A stretch of DNA of 64,000 nt from Arcicella lustrica. Lineage in GTDB: Bacteria > Bacteroidota > Bacteroidia > Cytophagales > Spirosomataceae. Within the stretch, counting starts at the first letter, position 1. Each line of letters starts with the position of its first letter. The DNA lies in NCBI RefSeq assembly GCF_034930985.1, contig NZ_JAYGIM010000010.1:62001-126000 (forward strand), given 5' to 3'. The notes below the pieces were generated by a model. That model saw nothing but the letters and a program-made list of their open reading frames with translations. It was not told where the DNA came from and did not search any database. The translations under genes were made by a program, and so were the position numbers. Positions 10,401 through 17,429 of the stretch are shown in pieces.

Positions 10401-10847
10401 ACCTGTAACGTCTTCCTTTACTGCTTCGCTAGAAGTACTCGTTACAGTACTTCCTTTCAATAAATTCAAAGGAGTATTGTTGGCACTACGAGAAAGAATA
10501 ATCAAATGTTCATCTTTCACGGCATATTTTATGCCCATCGGTTTAAGTAATCCATCCAATAAAATTCCTAAAGATTCTTTAGAAGAAGTAACACTTACCG
10601 TTTGATTCAAATTGATTTGACTGCTACTGTAAACAAACTTTATTTTCGCTTCTTTTTCCAAACGTGACAAAGCACTTTTGAGTGAAACGTTTTCAATTTT
10701 GATGGAAACACCTTGATTAAGAACTCCTTGTGCAAAATTTACATGAGCATTGATGATTCCAGTAAAAACCATAATTATGATGGCTTGATACATGGTAAAC
10801 CGCATAATTCTTAGGGTTAAGTCTTTGATTCGATAATTTTCTATCAT
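7479..10847 (-). CDS. SusC/RagA TonB-linked outer-membrane transporter with STN domain
   Basis: A 1122-residue TonB-dependent transporter. It has an N-terminal membrane or signal segment and an STN (secretin/TonB short N-terminal) domain (about 40-115). A carboxypeptidase-regulatory-like beta domain (about 145-220) follows, then a TonB box region with DEVVVIGYG, a plug domain and a 22-strand-type barrel to the C-terminus. The STN domain is the known signature of transporters that signal through a FecR anti-sigma factor, and the FecR and ECF sigma genes lie just upstream. The predicted role is energy-coupled import with the SusD lipoprotein encoded next. ATG at 10847 is used; an internal ATG at residue 15 is an alternative. 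Its mRNA leader contains two stem-loops. Confidence 0.95.
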   Translation of the reverse strand: MIENYRIKDLTLRIMRFTMYQAIIIMVFTGIINAHVNFAQGVLNQGVSIKIENVSLKSALSRLEKEAKIKFVYSSSQINLNQTVSVTSSKESLGILLDGLLKPMGIKYAVKDEHLIILSRSANNTPLNLLKGSTVTSTSSEAVKEDVTGIVTSAETGEPLIGVSVTAKGTPFGTITDENGKFRILAKKGYILLFTYVGFESYTITVGNATDLKISLKPSQKALDEVVVIGYGTSSKRINTGSVSSITSAEISKQPIANVLAALPGRIPGAQIAQNNGLPGSAVQIQIRGQGSLSSGTIPLYVIDGVPFTNFNGGSPATDNLNAFGTSGANGGVSPFSMINPADIERIDILKDADATSIYGSRGANGVVLITTKRGKSGKTKFDVNASTGFSELNRFIPMLNPEQYYDLRTQAFRNDGITPTVNNAPDLLVWDKTKTTDWQKFLLGGTGKINDIQTTLSGGDANTRFLFNAGYRTETTIFPGDFSNKRFTSRLNLDHNSKNRKLNVAFAVSYSKDNTNLPQSDVSMVYNLPPNLPLYDANGKWFWSSNFTNPLSTLGRTYLSNSSNLIANASVKYNVFSGFNIKSNFGYTITDLDQKNLTPASVLNPVSNPTSNSVFANNKAQNYIIEPTAEYTKEIGEGKLLAVAGASWQHNTSNGYYITGSNYSSEALLNTLSAAGLITINYNNIVEYKYNALFGRVNYDWKGKYFANATFRRDGSSRFGPNNRFGNFGAIGAAWVFSEEDFAKKLPVLSFGKLRASYGTTGNDQISNYLYLPLYSTSGTYLNNPVMNPATLPNADIQWETTKKFELALELGFLKDKVLLTAEYYNNRSSNQIAYLRLPTQTGYNAILSNLPALIENSGLEFDLNTTNVSAGDWKWTSTFNITLPKNKLVEFPGIENTFSSGSYVVGQPINFTKVLHYLGVDPKTGAAQYEDINKDGVVTFDDRYVAKIGTPYYGGLGNSVSYKNFQLDFFFQYNHRFGQTNILNNRPGTLNNQNTSYLNVWKQEGDVTNIPAATTTAGTALYNSYNFFSSSDAFWGDASYLKLRSASIAYNVPKNISKVLGMTNCRIYVQGQNLFTWSKNKYILDTETTVGGGPPGLGTGTIAQVLPPLRTILFGINCSF

Positions 10848-10895
10848 ACCTTTGGTTGGGTTTTATTCTTTGTTGAAATGGAGGAATAAGACAAT

Positions 10896-10978
10896 AGTTT
10901 CTCATCACCGTTTTCCAAACGGTGTTATGAAATGATTGAGCCAAGGCAGGAGTGCTGGGAACACTCTTGCCTTTTTTT
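10896..10978 (-). promoter_or_regulatory. Structured leader upstream of susC: two stem-loops
   Basis: In the susC 5' region, read on the minus strand, a 10-bp stem with one mismatch (10962-10971 with 10945-10954) is followed by an 8-bp perfect stem with a 3-nt loop (10917-10924 with 10906-10913). The second stem can be extended by bulged pairing into the flanks. On the plus strand the first hairpin is followed by seven Ts and so also resembles a terminator facing away from susC, but no plus-strand gene feeds into it. It is a candidate RNA leader; its function is unknown. Confidence 0.5.
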
Positions 10979-11133
10979 ACGATTTTTTTTCTGTCATTAA
11001 GGATTATATTGGGGTTTGTTGATTATTTAGTTTGGTTTTATTTTTATTGCTTTAGGCTTTGGGCGGTAAGCTTTAGGCATTGAATAATTGATAAACCTGT
11101 TTATTCATATTTTATAATTCATAACTCATCACT

Positions 11134-12102
11134 CTATTTACATCCTTCTGCTCTCAGCCACACGCTATTGTTTTCTATCTCAAAAGTGCCATTCAAGGTT
11201 TGGCAAAGTACTTCAAAGGTTTTTACTAAAGACTGATCTGTGAAATCTGCTGTAATCAAACAATTGGCTACAGTATTATCTGTTAGTTTTACTTTCACAT
11301 CGAATTTTGCTTCAATTTTCTTGATGATTTCACTCATTTGAGCATCTTCAAAATTCATGTTGTATTCAGTATTTGCCAAATATTCTTCTTTTTGAACGTT
11401 CGTTTGGGCTTTAATTTCCTTTTCAGCAGGCATGCAAATAGCTTTTTCTGAAGGTAGTATCAACAGTTGCTTATTCGTGTTAGCCAATGAAACGGTTACT
11501 TTCCCAGTAAAAACTACGACTTCGATATGCTTACCGATGGGTCTGATGTTAAAACTTGTTCCCAACACACGAGTATCCATATTTCCTGAATGAACGATGA
11601 AAGGATGCTTTGCATCTTTGGCTACTTCAAATAGTGCTTCACCGCTTAAACTTACTTCACGAGTGGCTTGGTCAAAATGTTCTGGGTAAGCCAAAGTACT
11701 TTTTCCTTTCAACCAAATAATACTGCCATCAGGAAGCATTATTTTTTTGGTTTGTCCTTCCGACGAAGCCTGTAATGTTTCATTTTTCCAATCAAATACA
11801 TCATAAGCAAGTACTAATGAAACTGCCAAACCGATAAAAACAACTAAAACTGCTGCTATTTTAACATAAGCAGCCCAATTAAAAAGCTTTACCGTTTCAT
11901 TGGGTAAGGGCTTAATTTCTTCCTTGATTTTGGCAAACATTCTTTGTTTGATAGCCAATTTTTCTTTTTCATTTATTTCCTCAAAGGCGTTTTCCTCAAT
12001 TGCTAAAGAATTCATCCATTCTTCAACAATTAATTTTTCTGCTGGCGTACAGTTGCCTTGTTGGTACTTGTCAATAAGTACTATAAGTTTTAAATCTTTC
12101 AT
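11134..12102 (-). CDS. FecR family anti-sigma factor
   Basis: A single-pass membrane protein of 322 residues starting at the ATG at 12102. An upstream in-frame TTG at 12159 gives an atypical extension. The cytoplasmic N-terminal part (about 1-70) would hold the sigma factor, and a transmembrane helix lies near 80-100. A periplasmic FecR domain (about 115-215) with the TRVLGTSFNI block follows, and a DUF4974-type C-terminal domain (about 245-320) would contact the STN domain of the transporter. In the FecR/FecI scheme, substrate binding by the SusC protein is relayed through this protein to release or activate the ECF sigma factor. The sigma gene lies upstream and the transporter gene downstream, which fits the model exactly. 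Confidence 0.93.
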   Translation of the reverse strand: MKDLKLIVLIDKYQQGNCTPAEKLIVEEWMNSLAIEENAFEEINEKEKLAIKQRMFAKIKEEIKPLPNETVKLFNWAAYVKIAAVLVVFIGLAVSLVLAYDVFDWKNETLQASSEGQTKKIMLPDGSIIWLKGKSTLAYPEHFDQATREVSLSGEALFEVAKDAKHPFIVHSGNMDTRVLGTSFNIRPIGKHIEVVVFTGKVTVSLANTNKQLLILPSEKAICMPAEKEIKAQTNVQKEEYLANTEYNMNFEDAQMSEIIKKIEAKFDVKVKLTDNTVANCLITADFTDQSLVKTFEVLCQTLNGTFEIENNSVWLRAEGCK

Positions 12103-12280
12103 TGCTGTTTTAAAAATGAGTAGATAAAATAATATTTCGGAAGATTCATGAATGCCCAAATATTATTTTATGTATCCTCTTATAGTGAAGTAAATGCAAA
12201 GGCGAAATACACCTATTTCAAAATGAAAATATTTAATCTTTTTTTTAAAATAGCTTAATACGGCTAAAAAAACAGGTTTT

Positions 12281-12829
12281 TTAGTGTATAAATAATTCAA
12301 AAAAAATGCTGAAAACTAAAAAATCGCCCAAGGAACTACGCAAATGTTTGAGTCCTTTGCTAAGATGATTTTCGACGGTTTTATGAGAAATGTTTAATTG
12401 AAGCGCAATTTCTTGAATACTTAAATGATGAATTCTACTGAGTCGAAATACTTCTTGACATTTTTCTGGAAGCTCTTCTATGCTTTTTTCTAGCATCATT
12501 TTCAAATCATTCAATGCCATTTGTTCGTTGGTTGAATCATCAAAAAGGGCATCTCTGAAATGGTTAAAGCTATCAATATAGCTATTTCGTACTTGTGTTG
12601 ATTTCATGAAATTCAACATTTGGTACTTTACTGCTTGGAAAAGATAGCCTGAAAGCGAGCTGGTAATTTGAAGGTTTTCACGATTTGACCAAAGTGAAAC
12701 AAAAATATCTTGGATGATTTCTTCACAGGCTTCTTTTTCTCTAAGACGATTGTAAGCAAAAGCATATAATTTAGCCCAGTACTTTTCATAAATTTCATCA
12801 AAAGCTAAAGTATCGCCTTGCTGTATCAA
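12281..12829 (-). CDS. ECF-type RNA polymerase sigma-70 factor (start uncertain)
   Basis: A sigma factor of about 182 residues with region 2 (core binding and -10 recognition, about 5-75) and region 4 (helix-turn-helix, about 115-165, with HLSIQEIALQLNISHKTVENHLSKGL). It pairs with the FecR gene downstream and probably drives the SusC operon. The only canonical start in frame is a TTG at 12829, but the frame stays open to a stop at 12914-12916. The residues encoded just upstream of the TTG (HTDQELFAL) match the usual beginning of this family. There is no ATG or GTG in that extension, so translation may begin at a rare codon such as ATA, or the TTG form may be a shortened protein. Confidence 0.88.
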   Translation of the reverse strand: MIQQGDTLAFDEIYEKYWAKLYAFAYNRLREKEACEEIIQDIFVSLWSNRENLQITSSLSGYLFQAVKYQMLNFMKSTQVRNSYIDSFNHFRDALFDDSTNEQMALNDLKMMLEKSIEELPEKCQEVFRLSRIHHLSIQEIALQLNISHKTVENHLSKGLKHLRSSLGDFLVFSIFFELFIH

Positions 12830-13298
12830 AGCAAATAATTCTTGGTCAGTATGTAATATCGTTTTATTTATCGCTTTAGGGTTATGAATTTTTTCAAGCT
12901 CGATTTTGTGAAATTACAAAAAATATGAGGATTTTCAATCTGAATCATAAAGCTACAAACATCTTATTTAGGATTGACGTTTTTTCCAAAAAATGTATAA
13001 ATGGAACTGATTTTTAATAAAAAAACAAAAAAAAGTCAAAATATAAATCTTTTCGCAAGCTCAACGTATTTGATTGACAAAAAATAGCTGAAAAATATTG
13101 AAAATTAAACCTGTTGTTTTTATTTGAAGACATTTGTTATAATGCATAATCTATAAAAACTATAGACAAAATTACAAAATACAATCAATAGCGCAATCAT
13201 ATTCCTGTTTTTTACAAGATTAATTGCACAAAGGATAAGAAATGCTATTGATTTTTGGAGAATAAATGGAAGAAAAATGAAGAGAATAAAAGGTAATT
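12830..13298. other. AT-rich intergenic region, sigma factor upstream sequence
   Basis: The first 85 bp are in frame with the sigma factor (12830-12913) and may be coding if a non-ATG start is used. The rest separates the sigma gene from the 3' end of the response-regulator gene. I see no tRNA, no convincing small ORF and no strong hairpin in it. Confidence 0.5.
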
Positions 13299-14081
13299 TT
13301 ACTTCTTTTCTAATTGCTTAGAATTCATGTATTCGGTAGGCGTAACATTGAATTGCTTCTGGAAATTTCGGGCAAAATTACTTTGCGAACTAAAACCGAC
13401 CATGTAAGAAACCTCGAAAATGCGGTGATTTCCTTGTGCCAATAATTCAGCGGCTTTTTTCAAACGAGTAATGTTAATGAGTTCGATGGGCGTGAGTACT
13501 GAAATGGCTTTTATTTTTCGATAAAGCGTAATGCGGCTCATGTTCATGATTTCCGCCAATTTTTCTACATCTAAGTCTGTATCTTCAATATTTTTGGTAA
13601 TAGTATCATGAAGCGTTTCTAAGAATAACTCGTCTGCCCTTGAATGCGCCATACTTTTAATGTGAATCAATGGAGAATTGGCGAAATATTCTCGAATGAT
13701 ATTTCGATTATTCAGTAAACTGGCAATTTGTGCTTGGAGGTATTCTTTAGAAAATGGTTTTTCAATATAGGCATCAGCACCTAGTTCCAAACCTTCTACT
13801 TTGGCTTGAATAGCGTTTTTGGCAGTCAATAAAATTACCGGAATATGCGAAAACTCAACGTTTGATTTAATTTTTTTACACAATTCAAAACCATCCATCA
13901 CGGGCATCATCACATCGCTGATAATTAATTGTACGGACTCTCTTTCCAAAATTTTCAAAGCTTCTGCACCATCTTCTGCTTTCAGGATGGCGTACTTACT
14001 TTTGAGCATTCTTTCCAAGAATTCCAAAATTTCGTCATTATCATCTACTAATAATACGACGGGTTGCATATCGTTTGTCAT
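13299..14081 (-). CDS. Response regulator with receiver and AraC-type DNA-binding domain
   Basis: A 260-residue regulator. The receiver domain occupies about 7-125, with the acidic pocket near D13-D14, the phospho-acceptor D56 in ISDVMMPVMDG and the conserved lysine K108. An AraC-family domain (about 155-255) follows with two helix-turn-helix units, the second carrying VGFSSQSNFARNFQKQF. Only 6 bp separate it from the kinase gene upstream on the same strand. The pair together has the exact domain order of the hybrid two-component sensors common in Bacteroidota, but cut between kinase and receiver. Likely targets are the neighbouring divergent DUF4965 gene and perhaps GH76, judged only from position. 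Confidence 0.93.
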   Translation of the reverse strand: MTNDMQPVVLLVDDNDEILEFLERMLKSKYAILKAEDGAEALKILERESVQLIISDVMMPVMDGFELCKKIKSNVEFSHIPVILLTAKNAIQAKVEGLELGADAYIEKPFSKEYLQAQIASLLNNRNIIREYFANSPLIHIKSMAHSRADELFLETLHDTITKNIEDTDLDVEKLAEIMNMSRITLYRKIKAISVLTPIELINITRLKKAAELLAQGNHRIFEVSYMVGFSSQSNFARNFQKQFNVTPTEYMNSKQLEKK

Positions 14082-14087
14082 TAATTT

Positions 14088-17000
14088 TTAAGCTTTATTG
14101 GTTCTTTCAAGGGGCAATTGCAGCACAAAAACAATTGAGCCGTCGGCTGTTTCTTTCAAAAATAAATCGCCATGAAGTAATTCTGTCAGCGACCTAGCCA
14201 AAGCCAAGCCAATGCCAGTTCCTTCTTGTTTAGATTCTTTGAGGCGATAAAAAGGTTCAAAAATCTTTTCTTTCATCTCAAAAGGAATACTCAATCCATC
14301 ATTTTCAAATTCAATAGTGATGTAATCTGCATTTTCCTGTAATGGCAAAAGACGAATCGCTACTTTCTTTTGCGCAAATTTGATGGCATTGCTAAAAAGA
14401 TTACTGAAAATTTTGTTTAAAGCTTCTTCATCGACTAAAGCAAAAATATCATTTGGTGGATAATCAATGCTATACGCTAGTCTTCGTTTTTTAGTCAGCA
14501 AAGTGAAATTGCTATACGAATCTTTGAGCATTTCTGTGATATTTATTCGGATAAAATCTACCGTAAAACTTTTGGTTTCAACTTTCCTGAAATCCAGAAT
14601 TTGGGTCACCAAAGCAATTAAACGATTGGTGTTTCTTTCCATCATCACCACGTCTTCTTTAATATCTGGATTTTCTTCAACTTGTTCTAAAAGATTTTCC
14701 ACTGGCCCTTTTATCAAAGTAAGTGGTGTTCTGATTTCATGAGCCAAATTGGTGAAAAAATCGATTTTAGCTTCATAAATTTCCTTTGCTTTTTTATCAT
14801 CAATGATGATTAAATAAGTTCTTAATAAATAGTAAATCAACGAAATTGTGATGATTCCATAACACAAATACGCCCAAATTGTAGCCCACCAAGGGGGTAA
14901 AATATTGATTATCAGAACCTTTTCTTCTTTACTCCAATTGCCATTAATATAAGCCTTTAAGTGGAAAGTATATTTTCTGGGTGCAAGATTGGTAAAATAT
15001 ACTTTACGATTGGGTTTGATGGCTGTCCATTCTTTATCTAAGCCTTTCATAAAATAACTGTACTCCGTCATTTCTGGCGAAATATAACTCAATGCGGCAA
15101 ATTCTATATTGAAAGATGATTTATCATAAGGCAAAGTAATTTCATTGGTATAAATAATCGACTTTTTCAATAACGAATGCTGACCATCAATTTCCTGTTC
15201 TTTATTTTCTACGCTAAAACCTGTAATATAAATCGGAGCCGAACTAGATGTTTTTATAATATCATTCGAATTGAAAGTAATCATTCCTTTTACGCTACCA
15301 AAATACATTTTGCCATTGGCATCTTGGTAGCCAGAATTATAATTAAACTGGTCGGTTAATAAACCATTGTTTTTGGTATAAGTAACCATTTCTTTGGTTT
15401 TGGGATTGTAATTTACAAGCCCCTTAGCAGTGGAAATCCATAAATTATGCTGTTTGTCTTCTAATATTTTAAAGACAAAATTACTAGGTAAGCCTTCATT
15501 GGCTGTAATACTTGTCATTACTTTACGGTCTTTACTCAGCTTGCAGAGTCCGCCTCCTTCTGTAGAAAACCAAAGGCATTGCTGGCTGTCTTCGTATATA
15601 GCATTAATATCAATGTTGGTTAAGCTAACTTTACTATTTTTATGATGCTTGATGTGTCCTTTTTCATTCGTAATTGGATTGAAGTAAAAAACACCACCAT
15701 GCGAACCCGCCCATATAGTATGTTCGTGGTCTTCAACAATACTCGAAACCCAAGTACCATTCGGTATAGATTTAATTGCCTCAAAACCATCGATATTAGG
15801 TTTATACTTATACATTCCATCGGCACTTCCTACATAAATATCGCCCGATTTAGTCTTTAAAAAACTAACGATAAAACTATGTCGAAAATCATTTTTGCCA
15901 GTACCAGCGTTATAATGGCGACGTACTTTTCCTGTTTTAATATCGAGTACGTCTAAACCATGTTCAAAAGTACCTATCCAAATATCATCTCCTGCCGCCA
16001 ACAAACCGTGAATGTTAGAGTAAGAAATACTCGTTTTTTTACCCTTGGGTAAAAACTGAGTAATTGCTCCTGTTTTTGGATTGAATTTATTTAATCCAGC
16101 ATCTTCTGTGCCAATCCAAATATTTCCGAAACGGTCTTCACAAATTTCTCTTACTGCATTTCCACTAATTGATTTTTTAGAATTATCGGCAAAATACTTC
16201 TGAAACAAGGCATTTTTCTTCGAATAATAATTAATTCCCCCAAAATAGGTACCTACCCAAATGCCGCCTTCTCTATCTTTACAAAGCGAGTAAGCAGCAT
16301 TGTCTGATAAAGAGAATGGATCTAAAAACTTCTTTTTGAGGTTGGTGAAATGATTTGTACGTGTATCTAAAATAAAAATGCCTGATTCTGTAGCAAACCA
16401 TAATTCATGCTCGGTATATTGCTTAATATCACGAACATGTACTTTTGTTTTATCAGGATTGGTACTCAGAACATCCACGTAAATAGCTGTGGGAACATTA
16501 AAGCGCTTAATTCCCTGGCTTGCTGTACCGATAAATAATGTTTTTTTATCCGAAAAATACATTGTGTGAATCCAATTAGAAGAGACTTTCGGCGAGTGAT
16601 TAAATACATCATAAGTTGAAAATGTACCCGTTTGTTCATTAAATTTTTTCAACAGACCATTATTCGTGGATGCCCAGAGATTGCCTTCTTTATCTACTGC
16701 TAAGGATGTTGCTTCAAAGAAATCGTAGGTTGGAAAAGCCGTTAGTCGTTTTTTTTCAAAATTATATCGGCAAAGTGTTTGTCTGGAAATAAACCAAAGT
16801 TGATTTTTCCCATCTTGCTCAATTCCGTTTATTTCATCTACAGATTCAGATTTGATAAATCGAATCAATTGCTCTTTTTCATTATCAAAATAGTACAGCC
16901 CTTTAGTATTTCCAGTCCATAAAACGCCACGATGGTCGGTTTTCATGCAATGAACTAAATCTGGATTAAAAGTCTGTTTTCCTTCGGTAGTTTTGAAGGT

Positions 17001-17219
17001 TTTGAAGCGGTAGCCATCAAAACGATTTAGCCCGTCTTTTGTTCCGAACCAAAGAAAGCCATTTTTGTCTTGTGCGCTGCAATAAACTGTATTATTAGAA
17101 AGTCCATTTTCTACTTGATAATGCCTAAAAAAGTAAGATTGCGCCATACTTTTGTTCAGATAAAAAGACAAAATAAGGGTGACGCCTAGCAGAAATACGA
17201 TATGTTGCTGTTTTTTCAA
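14088..17219 (-). CDS. Two-component propeller sensor histidine kinase
   Basis: A membrane sensor kinase of 1043 residues. No ATG is available near the N-terminus; a TTG at 17219 places a good signal peptide (basic KK, hydrophobic run, MAQS cleavage site) at the start and is my choice. A longer TTG form from 17288 is possible. The periplasmic part contains two-component-propeller repeats (WFGT/WIGT-type motifs, about 30-660) and a Y_Y_Y domain (about 670-755). One transmembrane helix lies near 760-785. The HisKA domain has HEIRTP at about residue 827, and the HATPase domain carries N and G boxes and GTGIGLA. There is no receiver; that domain is supplied by the separate gene 6 bp downstream. 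Ligands of such propellers are usually oligosaccharides. Confidence 0.93.
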   Translation of the reverse strand: MKKQQHIVFLLGVTLILSFYLNKSMAQSYFFRHYQVENGLSNNTVYCSAQDKNGFLWFGTKDGLNRFDGYRFKTFKTTEGKQTFNPDLVHCMKTDHRGVLWTGNTKGLYYFDNEKEQLIRFIKSESVDEINGIEQDGKNQLWFISRQTLCRYNFEKKRLTAFPTYDFFEATSLAVDKEGNLWASTNNGLLKKFNEQTGTFSTYDVFNHSPKVSSNWIHTMYFSDKKTLFIGTASQGIKRFNVPTAIYVDVLSTNPDKTKVHVRDIKQYTEHELWFATESGIFILDTRTNHFTNLKKKFLDPFSLSDNAAYSLCKDREGGIWVGTYFGGINYYSKKNALFQKYFADNSKKSISGNAVREICEDRFGNIWIGTEDAGLNKFNPKTGAITQFLPKGKKTSISYSNIHGLLAAGDDIWIGTFEHGLDVLDIKTGKVRRHYNAGTGKNDFRHSFIVSFLKTKSGDIYVGSADGMYKYKPNIDGFEAIKSIPNGTWVSSIVEDHEHTIWAGSHGGVFYFNPITNEKGHIKHHKNSKVSLTNIDINAIYEDSQQCLWFSTEGGGLCKLSKDRKVMTSITANEGLPSNFVFKILEDKQHNLWISTAKGLVNYNPKTKEMVTYTKNNGLLTDQFNYNSGYQDANGKMYFGSVKGMITFNSNDIIKTSSSAPIYITGFSVENKEQEIDGQHSLLKKSIIYTNEITLPYDKSSFNIEFAALSYISPEMTEYSYFMKGLDKEWTAIKPNRKVYFTNLAPRKYTFHLKAYINGNWSKEEKVLIINILPPWWATIWAYLCYGIITISLIYYLLRTYLIIIDDKKAKEIYEAKIDFFTNLAHEIRTPLTLIKGPVENLLEQVEENPDIKEDVVMMERNTNRLIALVTQILDFRKVETKSFTVDFIRINITEMLKDSYSNFTLLTKKRRLAYSIDYPPNDIFALVDEEALNKIFSNLFSNAIKFAQKKVAIRLLPLQENADYITIEFENDGLSIPFEMKEKIFEPFYRLKESKQEGTGIGLALARSLTELLHGDLFLKETADGSIVFVLQLPLERTNKA

Positions 17220-17429
17220 AAAGTATAAATTGAATCTGAGAATGAATGATTGCCTTTGTGACAATAAAGTTATGAAATAATAATACAAAGAATATAAAAT
17301 GAAACATTATGGAGAAATAATGATACTTATTGAATTAAGTGTGGAAAATTGAAACGCTAATTTTGTAGCCATCTCTTCAATTCAGTTGTATAGATGCCCA
17401 ACAACATTATTTTTCCAAATCATTTTAAC

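Noticed and set aside
10717..10944. Open frame of 75 codons on the minus strand starting at a TTG before susC
   Set aside because: It runs out of frame into the STN-coding part of susC and has no recognisable family. Kept only as a possible upstream reading frame in the leader finding.
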